Shown: positions 6,016 through 11,481, counted from the stretch's first letter. The stretch is 11,481 bases of DNA from an uncultured Bacteroides sp. (GCA_902472795.1 CABROZ010000068.1:1-11481); one strand, 5' to 3'. The notes: generated from the sequence alone by a model not told the origin. A program made the numbers and translations.

Positions 6016-6334
6016 AGACAGCCCTGTTTGACTCCGACTCCTGCACCTCGACCTTGAAGCAAGTCGGTATCTGCTCGCACACCCAGCGGGCGATGTTTTC
6101 GGCCGTAGGGTTGAAGGGGAGCACTTCGTTCAGGTTTCGGTGGTCGAGCTTGTCTTTCACTGCCTGCTTGATGTGGCTGAAATCGACCACCATCCCGTCG
6201 GCGTTCAGCTCCTTCGAGCGGCAATACACTGTAATAATCCAATTGTGACCATGCAGATTTTCACATTTGCTTCGGTAAGAAAGGTTCAGCTTGTGCGATG
6301 CCGACACCTCCATGCGCTTGATAACTGTGTACAT
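6002..6334 (-). CDS. queD: 6-carboxy-5,6,7,8-tetrahydropterin synthase, 110 aa
   Basis: This zinc enzyme turns 7,8-dihydroneopterin triphosphate into 6-carboxy-tetrahydropterin, the substrate of QueE. Zinc ligands are H14 (ASHKL), H28 and H30 (NLHGHNW). C24 is the catalytic cysteine, and the LDHRNLNE stretch gives the D64/H65 pair of the active site. FNPTAENIARW (74-84) and the C-terminal VQESESNRAVYE stretch (E101 for pterin binding) are typical. The length is slightly shorter than usual (about 115-120). It is the first gene of the minus-strand run queD-queE-lutABC, with its own promoter 66 nt upstream of the ATG. Confidence 0.93.
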   Translation of the reverse strand: MYTVIKRMEVSASHKLNLSYRSKCENLHGHNWIITVYCRSKELNADGMVVDFSHIKQAVKDKLDHRNLNEVLPFNPTAENIARWVCEQIPTCFKVEVQESESNRAVYEKD

Positions 6335-6406
6335 ACGATCTGTTAATACGCTGATTTAATACTACTTTTGTCTATCATTGCATCTAATGTCACCTCGATG
6401 CGAGGG

Positions 6407-6414
6407 CAAAAGTA
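6407..6414 (-). promoter_or_regulatory. -7 box of the queD promoter
   Basis: On the minus strand the box reads TACTTTTG, a perfect TAnnTTTG. The expected start point is near 6400 and the leader about 66 nt. A good -33 TTTG at 19-21 nt upstream is not seen, so strength is uncertain. A CCTCG-ATG-CGAGG palindrome (6393-6405) lies at the predicted transcript 5' end. The 209-bp gap between araC and queD (6335-6543) shows nothing else I can name. In particular, no preQ1 riboswitch consensus was recognised. Confidence 0.55.
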
Positions 6415-6543
6415 ATAAAAATCCCCCTTATCCAGCATTATTTTCACCATGATTTACATTGTTTACAGCTTTTCCCGATGCGGTAGTCGGCCATTGGCAT
6501 CTACTCAAAGCATTGATTTTCAGCGTACGTTCATCGCAAGCCG

Positions 6544-7452
6544 TCATGGCTTCGCTTCAGTGCCGGCCGACGAAAACATATCGTGAACAACCTGTTCGCG
6601 ATAGGCTTTCGGAGGAAGTCCCAAATGCTTCTTCACGTATTTCCCGAAAAAAGAAATATTCGGAAAATCCAGTTCGGCCGCAATTTCCTTGATGCTTTTC
6701 GACGAATGCTTCATCAGGTATTCGATGTCCTTCAGCACGGCCAGGTCGATGAATTGCGAAGCCGTCTTTCCCCCGGCCGATTTGCAGACAGACGATAAAT
6801 ACTTGGGAGTGACATGCAGCTTGTCCGCGTAATACTCCACCCTTCTGTTTTTGGGATAAGAAGAGGAAAGCAAATTCACAAAATTCTTGAACAACTGCTC
6901 ACCCGACGTGAACGGACGAGGATTAATCTTCACGATCTTATCCATCACGTTCTGCATGTCGTACACAAAAGCCAGCATCAAGGCATTGATCACCTTCTTC
7001 CGGTTAGGATAATCATAGGAAGCCTTATAACACAACAACTCGTAATATCGGCAAAACTCCTCTACATCATGCGGCGAAAGTGAAGCATGAGGATGGCTTT
7101 GAAACCACAATCGGACATCCCAATTACAATCGATCATTGGCACAATCTCCTGCCTATAAGAGAGGGTCATGCCTATGCAATGGCATTTAAAGTCAACGCT
7201 CAGCAAACAATCGTTTATAATCACGTTAGGCGTGCAAATAAATATGTCATTCGGATAAACCACGTAAGGAACTCCGTCGATGCATAAGGATGCCTTTCCC
7301 TGCGTACATAAAGCTATCACAAAAATCTCATTCTGAACATCCGAATTCAACTTCAACTCACCCAAATCATCGAAAAAGGCCAAATTACCATCGTTGTAAA
7401 TCGTCACTTTTCGAATCTCGGGCGCATCCAGATTTCCTATCATTTTCGTCAT
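6544..7452 (-). CDS. AraC/XylS-family transcriptional regulator, 302 aa
   Basis: This is a cytoplasmic DNA-binding regulator. The N-terminal ~170 residues form the sensor or dimerisation part, probably a cupin (for example LCIDGVPYVVYPNDIFICTP around residues 56-75). The C-terminal ~95 residues carry the two helix-turn-helix motifs. The first helix-turn-helix is VEYYADKLHVTPKYLSSVCK. The second is IKEIAAELDFPNISFFGKYV followed by the family signature KKHLGLPPKAYRE. The length is typical. It is divergent from the truncated membrane-fusion gene at 7651 and most likely controlled that operon. The start at 7452 follows GGAAG by 4 nt; a second ATG at 7443 is possible. Base composition is visibly richer in A/T than in the flanking genes. 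Confidence 0.88.
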   Translation of the reverse strand: MTKMIGNLDAPEIRKVTIYNDGNLAFFDDLGELKLNSDVQNEIFVIALCTQGKASLCIDGVPYVVYPNDIFICTPNVIINDCLLSVDFKCHCIGMTLSYRQEIVPMIDCNWDVRLWFQSHPHASLSPHDVEEFCRYYELLCYKASYDYPNRKKVINALMLAFVYDMQNVMDKIVKINPRPFTSGEQLFKNFVNLLSSSYPKNRRVEYYADKLHVTPKYLSSVCKSAGGKTASQFIDLAVLKDIEYLMKHSSKSIKEIAAELDFPNISFFGKYVKKHLGLPPKAYREQVVHDMFSSAGTEAKP

Positions 7453-7472
7453 ACACTTCCTTTTTTTACATG

Positions 7473-7480
7473 CAAATTAA
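7473..7480 (-). promoter_or_regulatory. Possible -7 box for the AraC-family gene
   Basis: On the minus strand the sequence reads TTAATTTG, one mismatch from TAnnTTTG, about 20 nt before the start codon at 7452. The -33 element is not clear. The inverted repeat half-site at 7518-7528 lies just upstream of where the -33 box would be, which would suit autoregulation. Confidence 0.35.
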
Positions 7481-7517
7481 CTGATTTTCCGATGATATCC
7501 ATTTGTCTGAATGAAGC

Positions 7518-7573
7518 AAAAAGTGTTCCGCATTTCCTATACGCACAAGTAACTTCCCAAACAGAACACTTTT
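7518..7573. promoter_or_regulatory. Candidate operator: inverted repeat in the divergent promoter region
   Basis: AAAAGTGTTC (7519-7528) and its exact reverse complement GAACACTTTT (7564-7573) lie 45 bp apart centre to centre. They fall in the 198-bp region between the AraC-family gene and the membrane-fusion fragment. A smaller inverted pair GCATTT/AAATGC (7530-7535, 7578-7583) accompanies them. Each half-site sits just upstream of one of the two predicted promoters. The perfect 10-bp match in a short regulatory gap makes a regulator-binding role plausible; the identity of the binder is inference. Confidence 0.5.
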
Positions 7574-7611
7574 CATAAAATGCAGATAAATCCATTTCGG
7601 GCAAACATTCA

Positions 7612-7619
7612 TTCCTTTG
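7612..7619 (+). promoter_or_regulatory. Possible -7 box for the truncated membrane-fusion gene
   Basis: TTCCTTTG matches TAnnTTTG except at the second base and lies 31 nt before the ATG at 7651. No matching -33 element is seen, which would be in line with a promoter that needs an activator such as the divergent AraC-family protein. Confidence 0.4.
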
Positions 7620-7650
7620 CCCCCGAAAAAACATAAAATCACATCCTAAA

Positions 7651-7875
7651 ATGAAGAAACTTGAAATCAGCGGAATGCTGTTTCTGGCCGCATGTGTAGC
7701 CGGATGCCAAAACGACAGCAACCACAAGTTCGACACAGCCGAACCTGTAAAAGTGAAAATCATGGAAGTATCGAATCATTCGGAAAACAAAACCTCGGAG
7801 TATTCCGGAACAGTTGAAGCCGAAAATGGAACATCTCTCAGCTTTTCCGTCATGGGCACTGTGGACAACCGGTGA
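7651..7875 (+). pseudogene. N-terminal remnant of an RND-efflux membrane-fusion (HlyD-type) lipoprotein, 74 codons
   Basis: The fragment starts MKKLEISGMLFLAACVAGCQ, a lipoprotein signal peptide with lipobox VAGC (cysteine 19). It is followed by the typical beginning of a periplasmic adaptor: PVKVKIMEV, then SEYSGTVEAENGTSLSFSVMGTV (residues about 49-71). In intact adaptors this last segment leads into the biotinyl-lipoyl-like domain and then about 300 further residues. Here TGA follows directly after GTVDNR, and neither other frame continues with adaptor-like sequence. No RND pump or TolC-like gene follows; the next gene is convergent. The fragment keeps a start codon, a signal peptide and a possible promoter, so it may still be expressed as a short lipoprotein, but it cannot act as an adaptor. 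Recombination or deletion near 7865-7890 is the simplest explanation. Confidence 0.75.
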
Positions 7876-7893
7876 GATATTCCTACCCAACGA

Positions 7894-7930
7894 CACACTC
7901 TGTAGCAGGCACCGCCGGCTACAGAGTGTG
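7894..7930 (-). terminator. Hairpin between the convergent fragment and the transglutaminase gene
   Basis: CACACTCTGTAGC (7894-7906) and its exact complement GCTACAGAGTGTG (7918-7930) form a 13-bp stem with an 11-base loop. It lies 14 bases beyond the stop codon of the transglutaminase gene (7945-7947) and 18 bases after the stop of the fragment at 7875. It could end transcription from either side. No T-tract follows on either strand, so it may act as a 3'-end stabilising structure rather than an intrinsic terminator. The loop contains ACCGCCGGCT partly shared with a direct copy at 7936-7945. Confidence 0.6.
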
Positions 7931-7944
7931 CCGCAACCGCCGGC

Positions 7945-10620
7945 TTATTCAATACCCCGCACTGTCTTCATCAATTGCTCGCCAAGGCCGATGGTATATC
8001 CCTGCGAGACGAAGACCACGCGATTGAACGTGTCGGCAATGATGAATAGCGGCAAATTGCCTGTCCGCCTCAGTTTCATGTTTTCGACAATCTGTCCGGC
8101 TATGCCGTCGGTGTCGATGCCGTAAATCACGGTAGAAGGCAAGCCGGGGAACGATGAGGCCGCAAACTTGGATGCCTGCTTCTCGTCGGGGAACAGCAGT
8201 ACCAGCTTGCTTCCCCACTTCTCCAAGTCGGCCTTCAGGGCGGCAATGTCGCGCAAGGCATGGTTCGTAGGCTCCTGATTGACGCCTAATACACCTACCA
8301 CGAAGTAACCGCGACCGCAAGCCTGCAACAGACTCTGCTTTTCGTCCGCAGCCTTGCCGTCCCACGGGGTGAAGAGCGATTCGGAATTGAAGTTGCCGAT
8401 CACCTGAACGGCGTCCCGGCTTTCGCGCATCACGAGGTCGATGCGGGTGGTCTGTCCCGGCACGATGCTGAATGAAGCCATCCGAGCCAGCACCGAACCG
8501 CTGGCCAGGCGGGTACCGGTGACCAGGACATAGTTGCCGGCATCGAGCGAGGTACCATTCTTCAACAGGCTTTCCCAGGTCGTTCCGTCCACATTGCCGG
8601 CACTGCCTTCTTCGTAGGTCAGCAGCTGCAAGGAACCTTCGGGAGTGATTTTCGACAGGGTGAAGTGCGAATAATACTTCGGGTTGTCCAAGGACTTGAT
8701 CGGGGTATAGGCAGCTATCAGCTTTCCGCTCTTGCTGACTTCGTCTTCCGAAAGGGCTTTTTCGAAATCTACGTCGATGGGAATATTCTCGTGCAGCAAC
8801 TGCACCTTACCCGTCACGTCGTGAATGCGGGCAGGGATGCCCATGCTGCGCGCCATGGACACGAAGAAGATGTCGCGGCTGTGCGGGTCGGCCAGTCGGG
8901 CTTTCCAGACACCGGCCGGGGAAATGGGCGAAGCTCCGAGATTGCAGTTCTTGTCCACACGGATGTTTTCCGAAACCCAGGAGACGAGTTTCATCGGGTC
9001 GGCCACGTAAGCTTCGCGCTCTTCCTCGGAAACCACCTGGTTGAAGAAGGCTTTATAAGGCGTCAGTGCCTCGTTGCTGACACGCGGATTGCGCACATAG
9101 CGACGGTAAAGGTCGGCATTGGTGCAAAGGCGCGACATCATATGGTCGATCAGTACGTCGAGGGTGACGTCGCGCAGGTCTTTCTCCGAGATGCGTTGCA
9201 GCAGGTCGAAACCGCCTACCTTCGACTTGTCGGAGCGCAGACGTGCCATGAAGTTGGTGATGACGGCATGATTGCCACGCGAAGCCACCAGAATGCGGGC
9301 AGCGGCATCTTCGTCCAAACGGTACAGACGGGCAAACTCACGCGCCTTCTCGTCGGTCATGAAGGTGGCGGTATAGGCATTACGGATGGAGTCTTCGTGT
9401 GCCAGACGACGGTCGTTCTCGGCCCGCTGCTCGGGCGTTACTTCGGGCAGGTTGGCGCTTTCGGCAGGAGGAACGATGTCCAGATCGACGGAAAAGGCTG
9501 CACCCGGCTCTTTATCGAGCTTCACCTGCAGTTCGCTGTCCTTGCCGAAGGAGAGTTTGGCAAAGCCAGTCTTTCCGCCTTTCGAAGCCCATACCAGCAT
9601 GTCTCCCTTGCCGGCTGTCAGCGAGGCCTTGCCTTCGGCATCGGTCTGCTTGCGGGCTACGGTATAGAATTCGGCATAGTTATAGAGTTTGAACTCGACG
9701 GTGGCTCCGGATACCGGCTTGCCCCCGGCGTCCACCACCTGCACCACGGCGCGGGCGGTCGGTGCGTAATTGTCTATCACGTTGATTTCCGTATAGCAAT
9801 TCGTCGAAGACATTACGTCTTCCGGTCCTTCGTAGCGGCCGAACACCTTGGTGTGCATCAGCATTCCACGGCTGGCGGGGGCGTTGAACCAGGCCAGGTC
9901 GAGTACGGGCTCGGGCTCGCAGGCTCCCAAGAAGTGCCACTTCCCGTCGGCCCACGCTTCTACCCAGGCATGATTGTCGTCGGTATGCGCCCAACGGGGC
10001 GTATAGACCTGACGCGCCGGTATGCCTACCGAACGCAAAGCCGCCACTAATAAGGTGGATTCTTCGCCGCAACGGCCGTAAGCCGTACGGACAGTGGCCA
10101 TCGGCGAACTGGTACGGGCATCGCTTGGCTGATAGACTGCCTTCTCGTGGCACCAGTGGTTCACCTCGAGGATGGCGTCGTGCAGCGAAAGATGCTTCAC
10201 GCGGTCTTTCAGTTCCTCATAGAACACGACCCGCGCACTGTCCAAATGCTCGTTGTTCACCCGCACCGGAAGCACAAAGTGACGGAACAGGTCTTCGGGA
10301 ATGTCGCTCCCCCAGGGCATCTCGTCGGCCGCACGACGGGCAGCCCGCACGTTCATCAGGTGGAAATCGCCCGGATAGTCGGTTATGTCGGCCAGGGGCA
10401 TGTAGGCATAAAGAAACTCTAATGCCTCGCGCTCGTACGTGTCAAGGTCGGTATCGAGCACGGCAAACAGGTCGCCCTGCGGCATCTGTTTCTTTTTCAG
10501 CTCCAGGTCCTGCTCTACCTTGGCCCGGTAGTCGGCATCTTTGATGAAATGGGAATTACCGCACGCAGCAAGCAAGCACGACAGCAATAAGAAGTAAAGG
10601 GGAAGAAAACGAGTTCGCAT
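7945..10620 (-). CDS. Multidomain transglutaminase-like lipoprotein, 891 aa
   Basis: This is a surface or periplasmic lipoprotein: the signal peptide MRTRFLPLYFLLLSCLLAAC ends in lipobox LAAC with C20. A helical region follows. The transglutaminase-like core spans residues about 145-240: YGRCGEES with catalytic C184, GIPAR (199-203), and DDNHAWVEAW with H217; the third acid is probably in the GACEPEP stretch (232-238). Residues about 288-345 (AVVQVVDAGGKPVSGATVEF, then TDAEGKASL) look like a carboxypeptidase-regulatory or Ig-like beta domain. A second transglutaminase-like stretch (about 540-605, SRDIFFVSMARSMGIPAR) aligns with the first, but proline 579 stands where the cysteine would be. 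Residues about 740-891 resemble a thioredoxin-like fold with NLPLFIIAD at the cis-proline position but no CxxC. A likely role is peptide cleavage or binding at the cell surface; the substrate is unknown. It has its own promoter at 10649-10680. Confidence 0.85.
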   Translation of the reverse strand: MRTRFLPLYFLLLSCLLAACGNSHFIKDADYRAKVEQDLELKKKQMPQGDLFAVLDTDLDTYEREALEFLYAYMPLADITDYPGDFHLMNVRAARRAADEMPWGSDIPEDLFRHFVLPVRVNNEHLDSARVVFYEELKDRVKHLSLHDAILEVNHWCHEKAVYQPSDARTSSPMATVRTAYGRCGEESTLLVAALRSVGIPARQVYTPRWAHTDDNHAWVEAWADGKWHFLGACEPEPVLDLAWFNAPASRGMLMHTKVFGRYEGPEDVMSSTNCYTEINVIDNYAPTARAVVQVVDAGGKPVSGATVEFKLYNYAEFYTVARKQTDAEGKASLTAGKGDMLVWASKGGKTGFAKLSFGKDSELQVKLDKEPGAAFSVDLDIVPPAESANLPEVTPEQRAENDRRLAHEDSIRNAYTATFMTDEKAREFARLYRLDEDAAARILVASRGNHAVITNFMARLRSDKSKVGGFDLLQRISEKDLRDVTLDVLIDHMMSRLCTNADLYRRYVRNPRVSNEALTPYKAFFNQVVSEEEREAYVADPMKLVSWVSENIRVDKNCNLGASPISPAGVWKARLADPHSRDIFFVSMARSMGIPARIHDVTGKVQLLHENIPIDVDFEKALSEDEVSKSGKLIAAYTPIKSLDNPKYYSHFTLSKITPEGSLQLLTYEEGSAGNVDGTTWESLLKNGTSLDAGNYVLVTGTRLASGSVLARMASFSIVPGQTTRIDLVMRESRDAVQVIGNFNSESLFTPWDGKAADEKQSLLQACGRGYFVVGVLGVNQEPTNHALRDIAALKADLEKWGSKLVLLFPDEKQASKFAASSFPGLPSTVIYGIDTDGIAGQIVENMKLRRTGNLPLFIIADTFNRVVFVSQGYTIGLGEQLMKTVRGIE

Positions 10621-10648
10621 AAGATTAAATTTACGTTGGTTACTCGGA

Positions 10649-10680
10649 CAAAGATACGGAATGATGAGCGCAATACAAAA
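10649..10680 (-). promoter_or_regulatory. Promoter of the transglutaminase lipoprotein gene
   Basis: On the minus strand, TTTTG (10676-10680) is followed after 19 nt by TATCTTTG (10649-10656), a perfect TAnnTTTG at consensus spacing. Transcription would start near 10642, about 22 nt before the ATG at 10620. It is one of the clearest promoters in the window. The stretch from 10681 to 10796 upstream of it shows no gene or motif I can name. Confidence 0.75.
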
Positions 10681-10796
10681 AGAAGCTTACTTATTTTTTC
10701 TTGCCGATTCGCATCCAGCCCCTTCCGTTTCTGAATCAGCGAACTGCTATTTATCACGGAAAAGGCAGGCATCTTCGCCCGGAACTCCAGGCCTTT

Positions 10797-10907
10797 CGGA
10801 CAGTGCACGCAGGCTGCACAGCCACTGCAAACAGGTTGCAGCATCACTGCAAAGGCGTTGCAGCGTCGCTGCAAACCGCTTTGCAGCGACAGTGCAACGG
10901 GCGTGCA
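10797..10907. repeat. Five tandem ~22-bp units; ten TGCA sites phased at 11 bp
   Basis: TGCA occurs at 10804, 10815, 10826, 10837, 10848, 10859, 10870, 10882, 10893 and 10904, so the steps are 11 bp with a single 12. The array reads as five units of 22, 22, 22, 23 and 22 bp (10797-10818, 10819-10840, 10841-10862, 10863-10885, 10886-10907). Each has the form x-TGCA-N7-TGCA (N8 in the fourth unit), and the middle units share CTGCAAA and TTGCA. The units differ between the TGCA sites, so the array is diverged but the phase is kept. It lies 23 bp after the stop of the DUF2141 gene and about 116 bp upstream of the transglutaminase promoter, both on the minus strand. It is not CRISPR-like, as there are no unique spacers. 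Function unknown. Confidence 0.85.
10865..10890 (-). other. Perfect 11-bp hairpin inside the TGCA array
   Basis: GTCGCTGCAAA (10865-10875) and TTTGCAGCGAC (10880-10890) are exact reverse complements around a 4-base loop CCGC. In a minus-strand transcript of the DUF2141 gene the hairpin would form about 40 nt after the stop codon. No U-tract follows, so it is at best a 3'-end or processing structure. It may instead be a chance by-product of the palindromic TGCA units, though the 11-bp perfect stem is longer than these require. A second palindrome (10858-10874) shares its bases and would compete with it. Confidence 0.65.
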
Positions 10908-10930
10908 CCGCTTCCAATGCCGGCGGAACG

Positions 10931-11350
10931 TCACTTCAACGTCAGCACTAAAGTGGTGTCGGCCTTCAACTCGAAACGGCAATCCTTATAGACCGGCGGC
11001 CCCATCACGCCTTCGGCATCGTTGCTGAATCCATACTTCTCCAACGGGATGCCGTAAGTGCCTGTGTCCAACCGACCGTTTCCGTTGGCGTCGTGAAAGA
11101 CAGAAATGGCGTAACTTCCTGCGGGAAGTCCCTGACAGGGAATGCGGACGGTGCTGTCTTTTGCCCCGACCTGAAACCCCGTCAAAGGTTTCTTCAGAAA
11201 AGTCTCTTCCGACGCGTAAACAGCTACGAAGAGGGAACCCTCCGGCCGCTCGATGCCGCGTACTTCAATTGTCAGATTCGGTGTGCCCGACGTGCCGGCA
11301 AATGCTTCGGCCAGCAGGAGGCATCCAAGGGAAATAAACCATGTTTTCAT
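10931..11350 (-). CDS. Secreted DUF2141-domain protein, 139 aa
   Basis: This is a predicted exported protein: the signal peptide MKTWFISLGCLLLAEAFA has likely cleavage after AFA (residue about 18), and the rest is a single small beta-rich domain. The DUF2141 family pattern is visible. Near the start is LTIEVRGIERPEGSLFVAVY (26-45). GLPAGSYAISVFHDANGNGRL (about 74-94) contains a DxNxNG calcium-loop-like stretch, and PLEKYGFSNDA (102-112) follows. The biochemical role of the family is unknown. I chose the ATG at 11350 because it starts a normal signal peptide; an in-frame ATG at 11401 would add 17 hydrophobic residues ahead of it. No Shine-Dalgarno sequence is seen. A weak promoter (TTG about 19 nt before TATTATTC on the minus strand, near 11367-11400) is possible. 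The TGCA array follows the stop codon closely. Confidence 0.85.
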   Translation of the reverse strand: MKTWFISLGCLLLAEAFAGTSGTPNLTIEVRGIERPEGSLFVAVYASEETFLKKPLTGFQVGAKDSTVRIPCQGLPAGSYAISVFHDANGNGRLDTGTYGIPLEKYGFSNDAEGVMGPPVYKDCRFELKADTTLVLTLK

Positions 11351-11405
11351 AAGCAGTGTAAATAGTGATGTGAATAATATAAAGTGATTTAAGTTTCGCA
11401 AGTGC

Positions 11406-11446
11406 TCAACTTATTAGTTGACAAGGCTTCAGTTAACAAGTCTACT
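11406..11446. repeat. Third cluster of AGTTGACA-type 8-bp repeats, with a small hairpin
   Basis: TCAACT (11406-11411), TATT and AGTTGA (11416-11421) form a 6-bp stem with a 4-base loop. AGTTGACA (11416-11423) is followed by a related AGTTAACA (11431-11438) and a degenerate AGTCTACT (11439-11446). The unit is the same as in the blocks at 1189-1255 and 1468-1507. The cluster lies upstream of the DUF2141 gene. The remaining bases to the window end show nothing I can name. Confidence 0.55.
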
Positions 11447-11481
11447 AGGCTGGAACGCCCTGTTTGATAAAGTGCCGCTTG

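Noticed and set aside
6363..6370. Plus-strand TACTTTTG box in the araC-queD gap
   Set aside because: It matches TAnnTTTG but points toward the 3' end of the minus-strand AraC gene with no plus-strand gene downstream. Such boxes are expected by chance in A/T-rich gaps.
6335..6400. PreQ1 riboswitch in the queD leader
   Set aside because: The 66-nt leader lacks the C-rich loop and A-rich tail of the preQ1 classes I know; only a weak CATT/AATG hairpin is visible. In addition queD is first in the synthesis pathway, where such a switch could have been expected, so it was looked for specifically.
8665..10050. Long open frame (461 codons) on the plus strand inside the transglutaminase gene
   Set aside because: It lies wholly antisense to a well-supported 891-codon gene with a signal peptide, domains and promoter. 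Its product has no recognisable motif and shows the composition of a shadow frame in GC-rich DNA.
10797..10907. CRISPR-like appearance of regular repeats
   Set aside because: Units are only 22 bp, adjacent without unique spacers, and no cas genes are nearby.
10661..10951. Plus-strand frames over the TGCA array with repeated alanine/cysteine/leucine patterns
   Set aside because: The apparent protein repeat comes from the 22-bp DNA periodicity. 22 is not a multiple of 3, so the repeat does not keep a reading frame.

Overview
The window looks like a chromosomal segment of a Bacteroidales bacterium (phylum Bacteroidota; Bacteroides, Phocaeicola or a near relative). Several intergenic regions carry the Bacteroidota-type promoter (-7 box TAnnTTTG, in the best cases with a TTG/TTTG -33 box 19-20 nt upstream). 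Most genes lack a clear Shine-Dalgarno sequence. The proteins (AlbA_2-like tail, LutABC, QueDE, lipoprotein transglutaminase, DUF2141) also have the flavour of that group. These taxonomic points are inference from sequence reading, not from a search.

Layout. Positions 1-312 hold the 3' end of a probable AlbA_2/Schlafen-type DNA-binding protein. A promoter then drives an unrecognised 210-residue basic protein (527-1159). Next is a 359-bp non-coding stretch built of nested inverted repeats (1189-1507), then a uracil-DNA-glycosylase-superfamily gene (1519-2094), a tRNA-Trp with its own promoter and terminator (2118-2287), and a DUF454/YbaN-like membrane protein (2316-2675). From 6334 down to 2737, on the minus strand, lies a tightly packed run queD-queE-lutA-lutB-lutC. 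Its genes cover the first steps of queuosine/7-deazaguanine synthesis and then the LutABC L-lactate oxidation complex. The genes overlap or sit 33 nt apart, so they could share a transcript.

From 6544 to 7875 there is an AraC-family regulator and, divergent from it, the first 74 codons of an RND-efflux membrane-fusion lipoprotein. That gene stops abruptly and no pump or outer-membrane gene follows, so this looks like the remnant of an efflux operon with its regulator and operator region still in place. The 198-bp divergent promoter region contains a perfect 10-bp inverted repeat that is a good operator candidate.

Positions 7945-10620 (minus) encode an 891-residue lipoprotein with an intact transglutaminase-like core, a second copy that has lost the cysteine, and a thioredoxin-like tail without CxxC. 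Its promoter is clear. Upstream of it, and just after the stop of a secreted DUF2141 protein (10931-11350, minus), lies the oddest structure of the window. Ten TGCA tetranucleotides are spaced almost exactly 11 bp apart over about 100 bp, forming five tandem ~22-bp units, and within them is a perfect 11-bp-stem hairpin. The window ends in another copy of the AGTTGACA-type 8-bp repeat seen near 1200 and 1500.

No CRISPR array, insertion sequence, transposase, rRNA or integrase was found. The items with best claim to novelty are the TGCA array, the nested repeat block at 1189-1507 and the decapitated efflux operon.
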